From Linepithema humile (taxonomy: Eukaryota; Arthropoda; Insecta; Hymenoptera; Formicidae): a DNA stretch of 64,000 bases. Made by a program: the position numbers and the translations under genes. Below, one piece after another: positions 27,801 to 39,944 of the stretch; the stretch's first letter is position 1; every line of letters begins with the position of its first letter. The stretch lies in NCBI RefSeq assembly GCF_040581485.1, contig NC_090132.1, positions 21,110,911 to 21,174,910 of the forward strand. Direction: 5' to 3'. The notes below the pieces were generated by a model, which saw only the letters and a program-made list of their open reading frames with translations, was not told the origin of the DNA and did not search any database.

Positions 27801-30800
27801 ATATATGACTTAGGCCACTTTCATAATAACTGGCACATATATTTCCTTGATCATGTCTCGCTTTACAGACTCGGTTATATGATCGCATGATGGACTTATT
27901 TGTTGTTCAAACACAACAGGAATCTTTACGTTTCGATATGCTTCCTACAGATTCTCTGCCACTTAGAACATCCTTTTATTATATCAAATGTAAGTTTAAG
28001 TAAATATAACTAAAATATTACTTATAATTAAAGAAAATATAATTTAAAAATATTGATAATTGTATGTAAATTCTTAAATTCGTATATAACAGAATATAAA
28101 AAAATTTAACTACAAATGGATTAAAATACAACTTATTTATACATAAAACTTATTAAAAGTATATTAATAATATAAATTAATACTATTTTAAAATACTAAT
28201 TACTATTATGTCAATAGTAATTAATACTATTTTAAAAATAAAAAAAAAACTTTAAACTATTTAACAAGTACTTTATAATTTGAATTGTAACAGCATCCAT
28301 TATATGGCGCATGTTATATCATCTAATACGTGTTATATCATCTGATAATGTGTTCTGGACTGGTATCCATACATATATAGACATACAGTGAGTAATATCT
28401 CTTCATAGTTTTTACACAGCAAAAAATTAAACATTGAAAGAAAATAACATTATTTATATTATAGTCAGAGATCCTAGATATAAATTCTTTAAAATTTATT
28501 GAGCTATCTTTTATCTATCCTAAAAACAATATAAGGCTGATTATAAAAATTAAAATTTTATTCTTAATGTAAATTAAAATAGTGGATTTTTGAAATTTGT
28601 ACAATTTAACTTTACAATTAACAATTTTTTGAAAACTAATGTTCAAAATCATAGATAAATAAATTATTTTATTCTTTACATAATTCCAAACTTGTTAATA
28701 TATATTTATAACGTTAAGACATTAGTTACAAAAAATAAAATTAAAATGTATGCAAATGAGATATTTTCTTAAATAAAGATTTCTACTTATACAATTTTAT
28801 TAAGAAAAAACTTAGATAACCCCCAACTATTGAACGAGAAAAATAAAGACTATTTTCAAATCTCATAACAAATTTACTGCATTTAAATATTTATATTATA
28901 TCTTATTTTACAAACATAATTTTATATTTGAGTAAATTAAATAATAATTTCCTGCAAGCAAATAAATGTTCATGTGCTGTACACTGTAAAACATTTTTCT
29001 TTTTATAGATATAATCAGTCGAATACGATACAGATCGATCAATTGTGGAATGTTATACAAATTATTTTGAATAATCGCAACCTACGCCGTGTAAACATAA
29101 CAGATATAATGAATATTTGGATAAAGGAAAAAAGATATCCTCAACTGCTGGTGAATAGAATTTATGTGCATAATAAGACAGTATACCGAGAGTACATCAA
29201 TTCTAAATTCAACAAAAACGCGAGACATTTCGTATTAGTGACATGTAAAACAAAATCAAATGACTATAATTACTTTTGGCTTTATCAACAAAAATCGCGA
29301 ATTACAAAGAAGAAGAATGACAAAAATGATTGGATTATAGTCAATTTAAAACAAGCTGGTAAATATTAAACAGTATCTTTATTTTCTGTAACTGAAGTTC
29401 AATTATTCGATATTTAACCAATAGAAATATTTATGTTTTTTACTGTTTATTTGAAAATTTTTAATATTTGTAGATATTATACAAAATTTAATAGTATATT
29501 AATATATTATAAGTAATCACAATTATACTTAACATTTTGACCAATATTGATCCGCAGCTTACATCATTGAAATTAATTAATTATTAATTTAAAGTAACTT
29601 TGCAATTAATTATTTGCAATAGACATATTTTTAACTAACATTTTAAAATATTTTATTACAAAATTATTTATTTAAGAAAATGTTTAAAAAAAAAGAAAGA
29701 TATTTGACAGCATTGATAAATTTGATGAAGACATTCTAAGAATAAAAATATTATTTTTGTATCATAGGGTACTACCGCGTCAATTATGATTTTGATAACT
29801 GGCAAAAACTTGCGATCCATTTGTACTATGTAAATTACACCGATATTCATGTTCTGAATCGAGCCCAAATCATTGATGACGCGTTTTACTTTCTGACGCA
29901 AAAACAACTCAATTTCACCATGTTTTGGGATATTACAAGATTTCTACATAAAGACACAGACTATGTAGCATGGTATCCTATGATTAAAGCTGTTGAATAC
30001 ATGACGTGTGTCTGGGCAGTTCAAGATACTTCAACTATAAAGGTAAATTATAATAAGAATAAATTTCTATAAAAATAAATAATGTATAATATTAAAACAG
30101 TGCATATAAAAGAAGTTAAACAAATATATGTATGTGTAAGTATACTTACATCTTTTTTTTAAAAAATACAATAAATTTCATATTTCTATTATTTTACAAT
30201 TTTTAGAACAACATCAGAGAAATATTCGATAAACTTCTGCTAAATATAGGATACAATGACAAGCTTGATGAAAGTGATTTTACTAAATGTTTAAGAGAAG
30301 AAGCGGTAAAATGGGCATGTGTTCTCGGTAGTTATAAATGTAGACAAACAGCCGCCTTTCAATTAGAAAAACATTTTGAAAGTTCTGCACAAGACAAGTA
30401 AGTTGCTTTGCAGCCACGATAAATGTATGAATAAACTCTTTGTGGCATTATTGTTTTATATTAAATAAATTATTTTAATATAATATAAAATATTGTAATT
30501 ATATATATATAAATGTTTGTATAGAATATTTCTTTTTACCTGGTAATGCAGATTTTTCAAATGGAGAGAATGGATATACTGTAAAGGTTTAATGACAGCA
30601 AGCTACACTATTTGGACTAAAATACTGCTGCGGCATACATCAAATATAACATACGACAATATATATTTAGAATACTTAACTTGCTATACAAATCCTCATC
30701 TTATTCAAAGTTATTTAACAGCAATACTAAATGGATTTTATTCCAGGGTGGCAAACAATCAAACGATTGCTAATATTGTTCTCCTTATTGTTGCGAAACA

Positions 30801-31366
30801 TTCAAACAATGATGCAGTGCTCAATTATATATTAAACAGTTTTGAATTGTTCCAATTCAACATAAAAAAGTGATTACTCTTTTTTCTTTATGATCATATT
30901 TGAATATTTATGAATATTTGTTATATTTGCTAAATATGTTGCTTTGCTTTTGTAGGCCAATTGACCAAATTGCCATATTAATTGTTATTATAACGCACGA
31001 ACATGACGTAAAACAATTAACAAAGGTATATTTTCTTTTATGCATATAATATTCTCATTACTTGGCCCTGTTATACTAAAAGTGTTTATTTTAAAATTGT
31101 AACATATATGATATCGAAACATATCTGAATATACTTAATACAGCAAATTATAATGCTTAAAACTGTAGTAGAATAAAAATTTATATTTATTTATATTGTC
31201 TGATATATTATTTAATAATCTGTTTTAGATAAATGAATTCGTTAAAAATAATATAACGATGAGTGAGAAGCAACTAATTAATGCAGTTAAACTAAAGATA
31301 AAGAAACGAAAATTGGAATACAAAAGATCAAGAAACTACGGGCGCCTATCAGCGCCTACCGTATGA
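24889..31366 (+). CDS. M1-family aminopeptidase-like protein, copy 2 (predicted pseudoenzyme)
   Basis: Coding exons 24889-25379, 25456-25893, 26666-26828, 27869-27989, 28294-28387, 29009-29358, 29768-30042, 30207-30397, 30552-30869, 30956-31025 and 31229-31366 join in phase to 882 residues. Architecture is as in copy 1, and the first 76 residues are identical to it. The GAMEN position reads FNIKT. HEXXH reads RKTIS, so here the catalytic glutamate is lost as well as both histidines. The spacing to the KEGF glutamate is again 11. The exon at 29009-29358 is much more diverged from copies 1 and 3 than the rest of the gene. The exon at 28294-28387 is 12 bases longer after a short local duplication (TTATATCATCT), keeping frame. 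Introns carry a 876-bp mariner-like element and a small repeat shared with copy 3. The product probably enters the secretory pathway. The C-terminus lacks a GPI-type tail. Confidence 0.85.
26046..26215 (-). repeat. Interspersed repeat in a copy 2 intron
   Basis: From AACATATCACTTGTATCA to the GATTTACGTTTT region this stretch is the reverse complement of 39,122-39,313, which interrupts a transposase relic. It also matches 33,651-33,808 in copy 3. The corresponding copy 1 intron (18,165-18,462) is about 470 bases shorter and lacks it. It is therefore a mobile repeat that entered the common source of copies 2 and 3 for this segment. Confidence 0.65.
26962..27837. mobile_element. Mariner/Tc1-like non-autonomous element in a copy 2 intron
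   Basis: The 32-base termini begin TGTGCCGGTTATTATGAAAG on the left and TGTGCCAGTTATTATGAAAG on the right (reverse complement), with one mismatch seen, and a TA lies directly on each side. Copies 1 and 3 have an uninterrupted sequence at this place. The motif GTGGCATAAGTCA/GTGGTATAAGTCA recurs inside at about 27,148 and 27,612. The element is 876 bp with no transposase frame left. The TA flanks and TIRs suggest a Tc1/mariner superfamily derivative. Confidence 0.85.
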
Positions 31367-31984
31367 GAAACAAATATGCAAACAATTGAATCCATGGAAG
31401 AGAATAATTTTAATTGCTGCTCAAATGCATTCATATATTAATCATTTTTGTAATTCCCTTCTTATTGTTGTATTAAATATTACTTCTCAATTTTAAATTG
31501 TTTCATTTTTGTTCTAATTATTTTTAACATATTATTTATTGTCCCTGGTATTGTAACTTTCTGTTATGCTTGTTATTTCTTTATTTGGTCCTTTTTCATA
31601 CATTAAAATTTTAGAATATTTTATTATTTTTAACATTATAAAATCTTTTATAATAATGCTTAATAATTCATTTTTTTACGACTAATTCTCTCCTTTTATT
31701 CATAACAATATATAAAAATTTATATCAATAAATTTATAATTTAATTAAAATTGAGTATGTACGAAAAAATATTAAATATGTATCTTGACATACACATAAT
31801 TCTAAAAATTATTTACTTTAAAAAAATAACACTCCACACATTTTCTGTAACAACAGATAAAAACAATCAATTTATTTTCTATACTTTATGCACACATTTA
31901 TCGGCTTACATTATCAAAATTTATTACATACCAAAATTTATTCGCTTCTCCATTGTTTAGTATAGTGGTTGTTACTGTGTAACC
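31367..31984. other. Spacer between M1 copies 2 and 3
   Basis: AT-rich 3' flank homologous to the other two spacers and shorter than the one after copy 1. No gene. Confidence 0.5.
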
Positions 31985-32201
31985 TTGTAGAAACTACTTA
32001 TATCACATAATGTATTTATTATGTTTGCTTCCAACATTTCTCTCAGTGTTCGATGATTTTTCAAAACAGTAAGACAGCGATTAAGTTTATATACCTCTGG
32101 CATTCGCAATTCAAGACGGTGTTAACTGTACTATTGTTACAAATTGTTAATTGTTACAAAGTACTGTAATTTTAATAAACAAATAATTTTAATCTGTAAA
32201 G
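31985..32201 (+). promoter_or_regulatory. Promoter and non-coding first exon, M1 copy 3
   Basis: GTTTATATACC (about 32,095-32,105) and CAATTCAAGACGG are conserved, and the donor is AAAG|GTGAGT after 32,201. The leader intron is only about 320 bases (32,202-32,523) against about 810 in copies 1 and 2, because a block including the hairpin is deleted. Confidence 0.55.
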
Positions 32202-32532
32202 GTGAGTTACCATAAGCGAAGTATTTCTCATTAAAACATATAACAAATTTCTAAACTCACAAATACAGATTTATATTCTTCAAAACATATTCTTGTGCTG
32301 ACGATTATATTTAACGATTCTTTTAAATTTTTTCTTTTTCGATTTATATTACGTGAGCTGAGATTAATGTAATAATTATCTATCGTCTGCTATCGTTATC
32401 TACCGCTTTAATACAATTAACTGCAATAGTTGTTATATAATCTTTATTTTTCGTACATAGAAGTTAAATAGAATATGTTGCAAATGTATATGTTTATTTT
32501 TAATCAAGAAATTCTTCTTGCAGAGGCTTTAA

Positions 32533-35500
32533 ATGGAAATTGATATGGCATTACGACATATTTTATTAAATGTCAGATTAATATTAATACTCATAATTAT
32601 ACTATCTACTATAAAATTGACGAAAAATGAGACTGAATTGAATTACAATGTTTCGGAAAACACTTTAAAACCATTGCATTATGATGTAAAAATAAAATTT
32701 GACGGATACAATAATGTCTTTTCTGCGAAATGCAATATTATCATCCAGATTAATCGTGCAACGAAAAATATAACTATGATGAGTTCAAAGATTTTCGGTA
32801 TAGCAAAAATTGACTTGATTGACAAGAATGTTAATCAAACAATCAACATCCAGAAATTTTCATTTATCGATAAAACGTACATTTATTTTGATTTTATCCA
32901 ATCATCAGTAGATTTATTATCTCCTGGTACGTATATCTTAAAAATAATATATGTCAGTAGCATATTAGATGACGGAGACTTTTTTGAATCTTTTGACATA
33001 GTCAAAGAAAAAGACAAACTGTAAGTTAATATATTCAAATTTTTAATCAAATTGTGGTATAATTTTATATTAATCATACATTTAAAATAAAATAGATTAA
33101 ACAAAGTAATAAGAGCAGGAGAACTATTTCCATATTTGAACGAGCCAGTATTCAAATCAACCTTTAAAATTTCTATTTGGCACCATAAAAACTACACATT
33201 TTTATCATCTATGCCGATACAAAAACAAGTTGAAGATATGCATAACATGCTGTGGACTTATTTTGACACATCACCTTTAATGTCCGCTCAACATTTAACC
33301 ATTGTGATAACCACATTCACTAATTTCTTCGCCTCTAATAGAAATGTTAAAATTTGGTATAGAAAAGGGATGAGATAGACCAGTTGCGATTTGCAGAAAA
33401 CATTGTCCATAGAGTCGTGCACTATTTGGCACAAAAAATTTCAAGAAAAATATCAAAAATAGATTACATTGTAACTAAGGACTTTCAACACAGTAACATA
33501 AAGACACGGAGATTCATTCTATTAAGGTAATACTTATTAATATAAACAAAAATTAAAATCAAAAGTAAAATTAAATAAATATATTTATCTAACTAATATA
33601 ATATTCTAAAATGAAAAATATATGTTAGTATGATTATTGGAAAATAACTAAAACATATCACTTTTTCTGATCAAATTCTTATCTTTATTCTTATTTCTAT
33701 TTTAAAGAAAATATTTAGATAATTATTTTTACGTTAAATCAGATTTTAATTCGGATTTTATTACACACAGCATGAAAAATAATTGCGATTTACGTTTTAC
33801 GTACAAGAAATATACTACAAAAGCTTATTTTTTCCACCAATAATAATGAGACAAAATCAACAAAATTCTTATCATTTTAAATGTTATACACATTGCGCAC
33901 GTAATGCTGATGCAGAAATACTCAAAATATTAATTTTTCTTCCTTCTTAAATAAACTCTATGTAAATATGTAAAATTAAAAGCAAAATAGTTATTGTCAT
34001 GTTATTTCATTGAGAATATAATATATATTGTTTACTAAAAATATATAAAGACACAAGGTTCTTTAAATATTTCATTTTTTTTTTCAAATTTAGATTTAAC
34101 TTTATTACTGGTTTATCTTTAAATTTAATTTCAACTAAACTTAATAAATGTTTATTTGTGTCTGCGTGATAAATTGTATCTACTATAAAGTCAATACCAA
34201 ATTTATTAAATTGCATAATAAAAATAAAAGTTTTGTTTATATTTATTATACTTGAAAACAATTTTCAGGGAAGAAGATATTATTTATAATAATACCTTAG
34301 ATGACATTGCCCGCAAAATAAAAGTGGCGAACTTAGTAGCACGTGAAACGATATCTCAGTGGTACGATGATGTGTTTCTGTGGTCCAAAGAAGGATTTAT
34401 TACATTTCTTGCAGCGCATATTTTGAATCAGGTTTCTTTATATTTTTACTGTTAATATACTACTACTACATTTTTAGACTTTATAACTTTATAATTTTAT
34501 TAAACGATCAAATGACAACTGTCAACAGCGTTAAATATAATATGCCAAAATTCAAATACACTCTCGACTATATATTTTCTCGATCATGTCTCGCTTTACA
34601 GACTCGGTTATATTATCGCATGATGGACTTATTTGTCGTTCAAACACAACAGGAATCTTTACGTTTCGACACTCGTTTTATGCCAAATTTTCTGCTATTT
34701 AGAAAATTCCGTTATTATATCAAATGTAAGTTTAAGTAAATATAACTAAAATATTATTTAGAATCAAAGAAAATGTAATTTTAAGATATTGATAATTATA
34801 CGTAAATTCTTAAATTCATACATAACAGAATATAAGAAAACTTTACTACAAATCGATTCAAATACAACTCATTTATAGATAGAACTTATTATATATAAGT
34901 ATATTAAAAATAAAAATGATTAGTATTTTGAAATACTAGTTTCTATTATGTCAATTGTAATTAATACTATATTAAAAGTAAAGAAAAACTACTTAACAAG
35001 TACTTTATAATATGAATTGTCACAGCATCCATTGTATGGCGCATGTTATATCATCTAATATCTGATCACGTGTTTTGGTTGGGTATGAACACGTATATAA
35101 ACATACAGTGAGTAATATCTTTCTATATATTTTGATAGTGATAAAAAAGACACAAAAAATGTTAATTGTAAATTGTAACCAGTAAAGCACATAATGCTAA
35201 TGCTTTAAATTCTATTATTCAAAAACATAAAAATTAACAGTTTAATCCGCTACTTTTAGTTACGTAAAGGATATTTAAAGTCTTTATGTAAAGGATTTAA
35301 AACAACATTGGAAAATTTTGATTATTAATAAATTTTGTAATTTCATAATTTGTAATAAATTTTTGCAATGTTAATTTTTCAGGTATAATCAGACAAACGC
35401 GACAGATGCAAACAATTTATTTTCTAGTCTACCATTTTGGACCGCTATGGAAAGTGCCCTAAATGTAACAAATAACACAATAGGCTTTAATATGAAAGAT

Positions 35501-37753
35501 ATAATCGATGTTTGGTCAACGGAAGGATATTATCCTGTATTATATGTAACACAAGATTTTTCCATTAACACATTAATATATTATATATCATATATTATAC
35601 ATCATTAATTTCAATCGTTACTTGCTGACATCACTTGTTGACATGAAACAATACCGAATATATGTAACGTATACGATGAAATCAGTTATAAACTTTGCGA
35701 CATCTAATGTCAAAAATTACTGTTGGCTATCTTCACTAACACCACACTACTCTATGCTTTGGATTGATAATAATGATTGGATTATTGTCAATTTACAACA
35801 AGCTGATAAATATTAAACAGTAACTTTATTTTCTGTAACTTATGTTCTATTATTCGAAATTTGACCACCGATATTTATATATATTATGTAAGATTAATAA
35901 TAATATATTAATATATTGTATGTAATCACAATTACACTTAACGTTTCGGCCAATGTTGATCCGCAGCTTACATCTTTGAAATTAATTTATTACTAATTTA
36001 TAATAACTTTGCAATTAATTATTTGCAATAGACATATCTTTAACTAATATTTTAAAATATTTTATTAAAAAATGATTTATTTAAAAAAATATTTCGAAAG
36101 AAAAAACAATATTTGTCAGTATTTCTTGATAAATTTGATGAAGATGTTCTAACAATAAAAATATTATTTTTGTGTCATAGGGTACTATCGCGGCAATTAT
36201 GATTTTGATAATTGGCAAAAACTTGCGAACCATTTGTACTTTGAAAGTTGTATCGATATTCATGTTCTGAATCGAGCCCAAATCATCGATGACGCGTTTT
36301 ATTTTTTCACGCAAGGACAACTCAATTTCACCATGTTTTGGGATATTACAAGCTTTCTAGTTAAAGACACAAACTATATAGCATGGTACCCTATGATTAA
36401 AGCTATTGAATACATGACGTGTGTTTGAGCAGTTCAAGATACTTCAACTATAAAGGTAAATTATAATAAGAATAAATTTCTATAAAAATGAATAATGTAT
36501 AATATTAAAACACTGTATGTAGAAAGAGTTAAATAAATATGTATATGTGTAAGTATACTTACACCTTCTTTTTTTAAATACGATAAATTTAATATTTCTA
36601 GTATTTTACAATTTTTAGAACAAAATTAATCAAATGTTCCATAAACTTCTGCTAAATATAAGATACGATGACAAATTTGATAAAAGTAATTTTACTAAAT
36701 ATTTAAGAGAAGAAGCGGTAAAATGGGCATGTGTTCTCGGTAGTTATAAATGTAGACAAACAGCCGCCTTTCGATTAAAAAAACATCTAGAAAATTCCAT
36801 ACAAGACAAGTAAGTTGTTTTGCAGCCACGATAAATGTATGAATAAATTTTGTGGAATTATTGCTTTATATTAAATAAATCATTTTAATATAATATTATA
36901 AAATATTGTAATTAAATGTTTGTACAGAAGATTTTTTTTTATCTGGTAATGCAGATTTTTCAAATGGAGAGAATGGTTAGACTGTAAAGGTTAATGACAG
37001 CAAACTACACTACTTGGACTAAAATACTGCTGTGGCTTATATCGAATATAACATACGACAATATATATTCAGAATACTTAACTTGCTATACAAATCCTTG
37101 TACTATTCGAAGTTATTTAACAGTAACAGTAAATGGATTTTATTCTAGTGTGACAAACAATCAAACAATTGCTAATATTGTTCTCCTTATTGTTGCGAAA
37201 CATTCAAACAATGATGCAGTGCTCAATTATATATTAAACAGTTTTGAATTGTTCCAATTCAACATAAAAAAGTGATTACTCTTTTTTCTTTGTGATTATA
37301 TTTGAATATTTATGGATATTTGTCATATTTGCTAAATATGTTGCTTTGCTTTTGTAGGCCAATTGACCAAATTGCCATATTAATTGTTATTATAACGCAC
37401 GAACATGACGTAAAACAATTAAAAAAGGTATATTTTCTTATATGCATATAATATTCTCATTACTTGACCCTTTCATGTTGAACTTATTTATGTTTAATTC
37501 GTCACATATGTGATGTATCTGATCCAAATGCATTTAACGCAGCAATTTATCATTTTTTTATCTCTAATAAGAGACAAACTTATATTTATTAATATCATCC
37601 GTTATATTATCAAATAATCTGTTTTAGGTAAGTGAATTCGTTCAAAATAATCTTGCAAGGATTGGAAAACAACTAATTGATGCTGTTCAACAAAAAATAA
37701 AGAAACGAATATTGGAATACAGAAGACGATCAAGAAACTACGGGCGCCTATGA
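32533..37753 (+). pseudogene. M1-family aminopeptidase-like gene, copy 3, disabled
   Basis: All 11 exons can be aligned to copies 1 and 2: 32533-33020, 33096-33526, 34269-34431, 34602-34725, 35026-35107, 35383-35805, 36181-36455, 36619-36809, 36955-37271, 37358-37427 and 37628-37753. Five lesions break it. The second exon is 7 bases short (near 33,360-33,390). A 16-base length gain in the sixth exon shifts the frame and gives a stop near 35,606. That exon's donor is changed from GT to AT at 35,806. A TGG codon is TGA at 36,426-36,428. One T is missing before 36,992, producing TAA. HEXXH reads RETIS as in copy 1, so the catalytic motif was lost before the gene was. A transcribed non-coding or truncated product (about 280 residues) remains possible. 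Confidence 0.85.
33651..33808 (-). repeat. Interspersed repeat in a copy 3 intron
   Basis: Same repeat and same orientation as 26,046-26,215 in copy 2, at the same intron position. This means it was inherited by duplication or conversion, not inserted twice. Reverse complement of the insert at 39,122-39,313. Confidence 0.65.
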
Positions 37754-38400
37754 GCGCGTACCGTATGAGAAACAAATAGACAAACAATTGAATCCATGAG
37801 AATAATTTTACTTGTTGCTCACATGCATTCGTATATTTATTATTTTTATAATTTTCTTTTTGTTGTTGTATTAAATATTACTTTCAATTTTAAATTATTC
37901 CATGTTTGTTCCAATTATTTTTAATATTTTGTTTATCTAATTGTTAGAATTTATTTATATTTATACATAAAAACATAAGTATTTTATTTATTTATTATCC
38001 CGATTATTGTAAACTTTTGGTATGTTTGTTATTCCTCTATATGGCTCTTTCTTTACATAAAAATTTTATATTCTATTATTTTTAATAGTTTAATATCTTT
38101 TATAATAAAGTTTAATAATTCATTTTTTACGAGTAACTCTCTTCTTTTATTCGTAGCAATGTATAAAAATTTATATTAATAAATTTATAATGTAAAATAA
38201 ATTGATTATAACCGAAACAATATTTAATTTATATTTTGACATAGTATACATAATTCTAAAAATTATTTATTTTAAAAGTATAATTTTCCACACATTTTCT
38301 GTAACAATAGTAAAAAACAACATACAAATTTACTTTCTATATTTTATGCAGAAATTTATCCGATTAGATATCAACAGTCAAATCAACAGTCATTCTTTAT
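37754..38400. other. 3' flank of M1 copy 3
   Basis: AT-rich spacer homologous to those after copies 1 and 2. No gene seen. Confidence 0.5.
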
Positions 38401-38659
38401 TATGTTAGTAATGTTTGTTACTACTTGTAATCTCTTAGAAACTATTTACATCATAATGTATTTATCATTTTAGCTTCGAATATTTCTCTTAGTTCGATTT
38501 CTCGAAACAGTACAGCAATTAAATTAAAATAAGATAGCAATTAAATTTATAGCTCTGGCATTCGCAATTCAAGACGGTGTTAACTGTATTATTGTTACAA
38601 ATTGTTAATTGTTACAAAGTACTGTAATTTTAATAAACACATAATTTTAATCTATAGAG
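38401..38659 (+). pseudogene. Orphan promoter and first exon of a fourth M1 unit
   Basis: The stretch matches the promoter blocks of the three M1 units, including GCAATTCAAGACGGTGTTAAC and the donor GAG|GTGAGT after 38,659. The TATA-like box is damaged (TTTATAGC in place of TTTATATACC), and small insertions lie upstream. Homology continues about 60 bases into the leader intron (CATTAAAACATATAA) and then ends. No M1 coding exon follows within the window. It is the truncated edge of the array. Confidence 0.75.
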
Positions 38660-38905
38660 GTGAGTTACCATAAGTAAAATATATCTCATTAAAACATATA
38701 AATAATTTCTAAAGCACAACAGATAGTTACATTAAAACGATATTTAATATCGTAGGAACGCAATTTTTAATAAAAATAGGTAAGTAAATTATTTTTCTTA
38801 TAAAATTCTGTGTAACATCTTGTATTCAAAGATGATATTATGTATTTAAAGACGATGATATGTATTCGAAAATAAAATGATATGGACTTAAACAATATGT
38901 AGTTT

Positions 38906-39453
38906 CAACAGGATAGTGCCACCTGCCACACAGTTAATGAAACAATTGCTTTATTGTACTCCAAATTTTCTAGTCGTGTTATTTTTCGAAGAGGGAACGT
39001 CAATTGGCCATCAAAATCATGCAATTTAACACCATTAGACTTTTTTTTGGAGGAGGGGGAAATACGTGAAGGGAAAAATCTATGCCAATAATCCAAAACA
39101 ATTCCAGAACTAAAGGTCAACGGTAAAAAAAACAAGATTTTATAGCACATGTCTTACTTGTACGTAAAACATGAAACGAAGTTATTTTTCATGCTTTTAA
39201 TAATGAAATCTGAATTAAAATCTGATTTGACATAAAGAATAATTATTTAAATTTTTTGTTTAAAATAAAGATAAGAATATTTTATCAGAAAATGATGCAA
39301 ATGATATGTTGCAGTTGTTATCGTTGAAATAGAGCCACATTTATGCAAACATGTGATAGAAAATTTCTAAAAGCACAACATTTCTACAAAAAGATGATAG
39401 TCTGCAAGAAGAGCCGGGGCGGCCATTTGGAAGATATTGTATTCCACATATAA
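38906..39453 (+). pseudogene. Mariner/Tc1-superfamily transposase fragment with a nested insertion
   Basis: 38,906-39,120 reads QQDSATCHTVNETIALL and then VNWPSKSCNLTPLDFFL, the DDE-domain signature around the second and third catalytic acids of IS630/Tc1/mariner transposases common in insects. The family's WG after LDYFL is replaced by a frameshift. After about 190 bases of foreign sequence the reading resumes at 39,314 with VEIEPHLC and, after a frame change, CKKSRGGHLEDIVFHI and a stop at 39,451. These are the family's C-terminal motifs. The N-terminal half is missing. It is not functional. Confidence 0.8.
39122..39313 (+). repeat. Repeat inserted into the transposase relic
   Basis: This segment separates ELKVN from VEIEPHLC in the relic, where the family normally has about ten residues. 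It is the reverse complement of the repeats in introns of M1 copies 2 and 3 (shared motif TTATTTTTCATGCTTT and the TAAAATCTGATTTGAC region). It is probably a small non-autonomous element; the exact ends are not clear. Confidence 0.6.
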
Positions 39454-39944
39454 CCGCCATGTTTGTACTTTATATTGAAATAAAAAAATCATTGCTTCCT
39501 GAATAATTATTGCGTTTTATAGAAAAGTTAAAATAATCTTATTGGAACACATCGTCCTTATCAAAAAAATATAAAGAATAAAAAATTGTAAAAGAAACAT
39601 ACAAGACATTTTGAGTATCTTATAAATTTCAAAATTGATTATAAAAATTAAATAAAAAATATAATTCCGTGCGCTATTAGCATTTTATTGCTAATAAATA
39701 TTCATAAATATAAAGAGGTATAAAAGATTTTCATCTGAATGCGAATATCGTTAACTCATTGCGGAAATAATCATAATTATGCATCAATGGTTAATTCCTC
39801 GTCATATTAGCATTTCGCGATTTTTCTTTCTGTTTCAATAACTTTTCTTTCTCATTCAATAACAATATATCGAATGCTAATCAACGGTATTGATCAAAGA
39901 AATGATATAAATCAGACGACTGTAAATGTCTAATTACACTTGGC

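Larger units (their letters stand above)
16105..38660 (+). repeat. Tandem array of M1-family gene units (three genes plus one stump)
   Basis: Start codons at 17,160, 24,889 and 32,533 are spaced 7,729 and 7,644 bases apart. Each unit contains, in the same order, promoter, non-coding exon, leader intron, 11 coding exons and a homologous 3' spacer. A fourth promoter and first exon follows copy 3 and then homology stops. Unit size is kept even though copies carry different transposon insertions and deletions. Parts of the units are nearly identical and parts quite diverged, so the array has been reshuffled since it formed. Confidence 0.9.

Noticed and set aside
38905..39150. 81-codon open frame on the minus strand
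   Set aside because: Antisense of the transposase relic, whose plus-strand reading carries the QQDSATCHT and LTPLDFFL family motifs.
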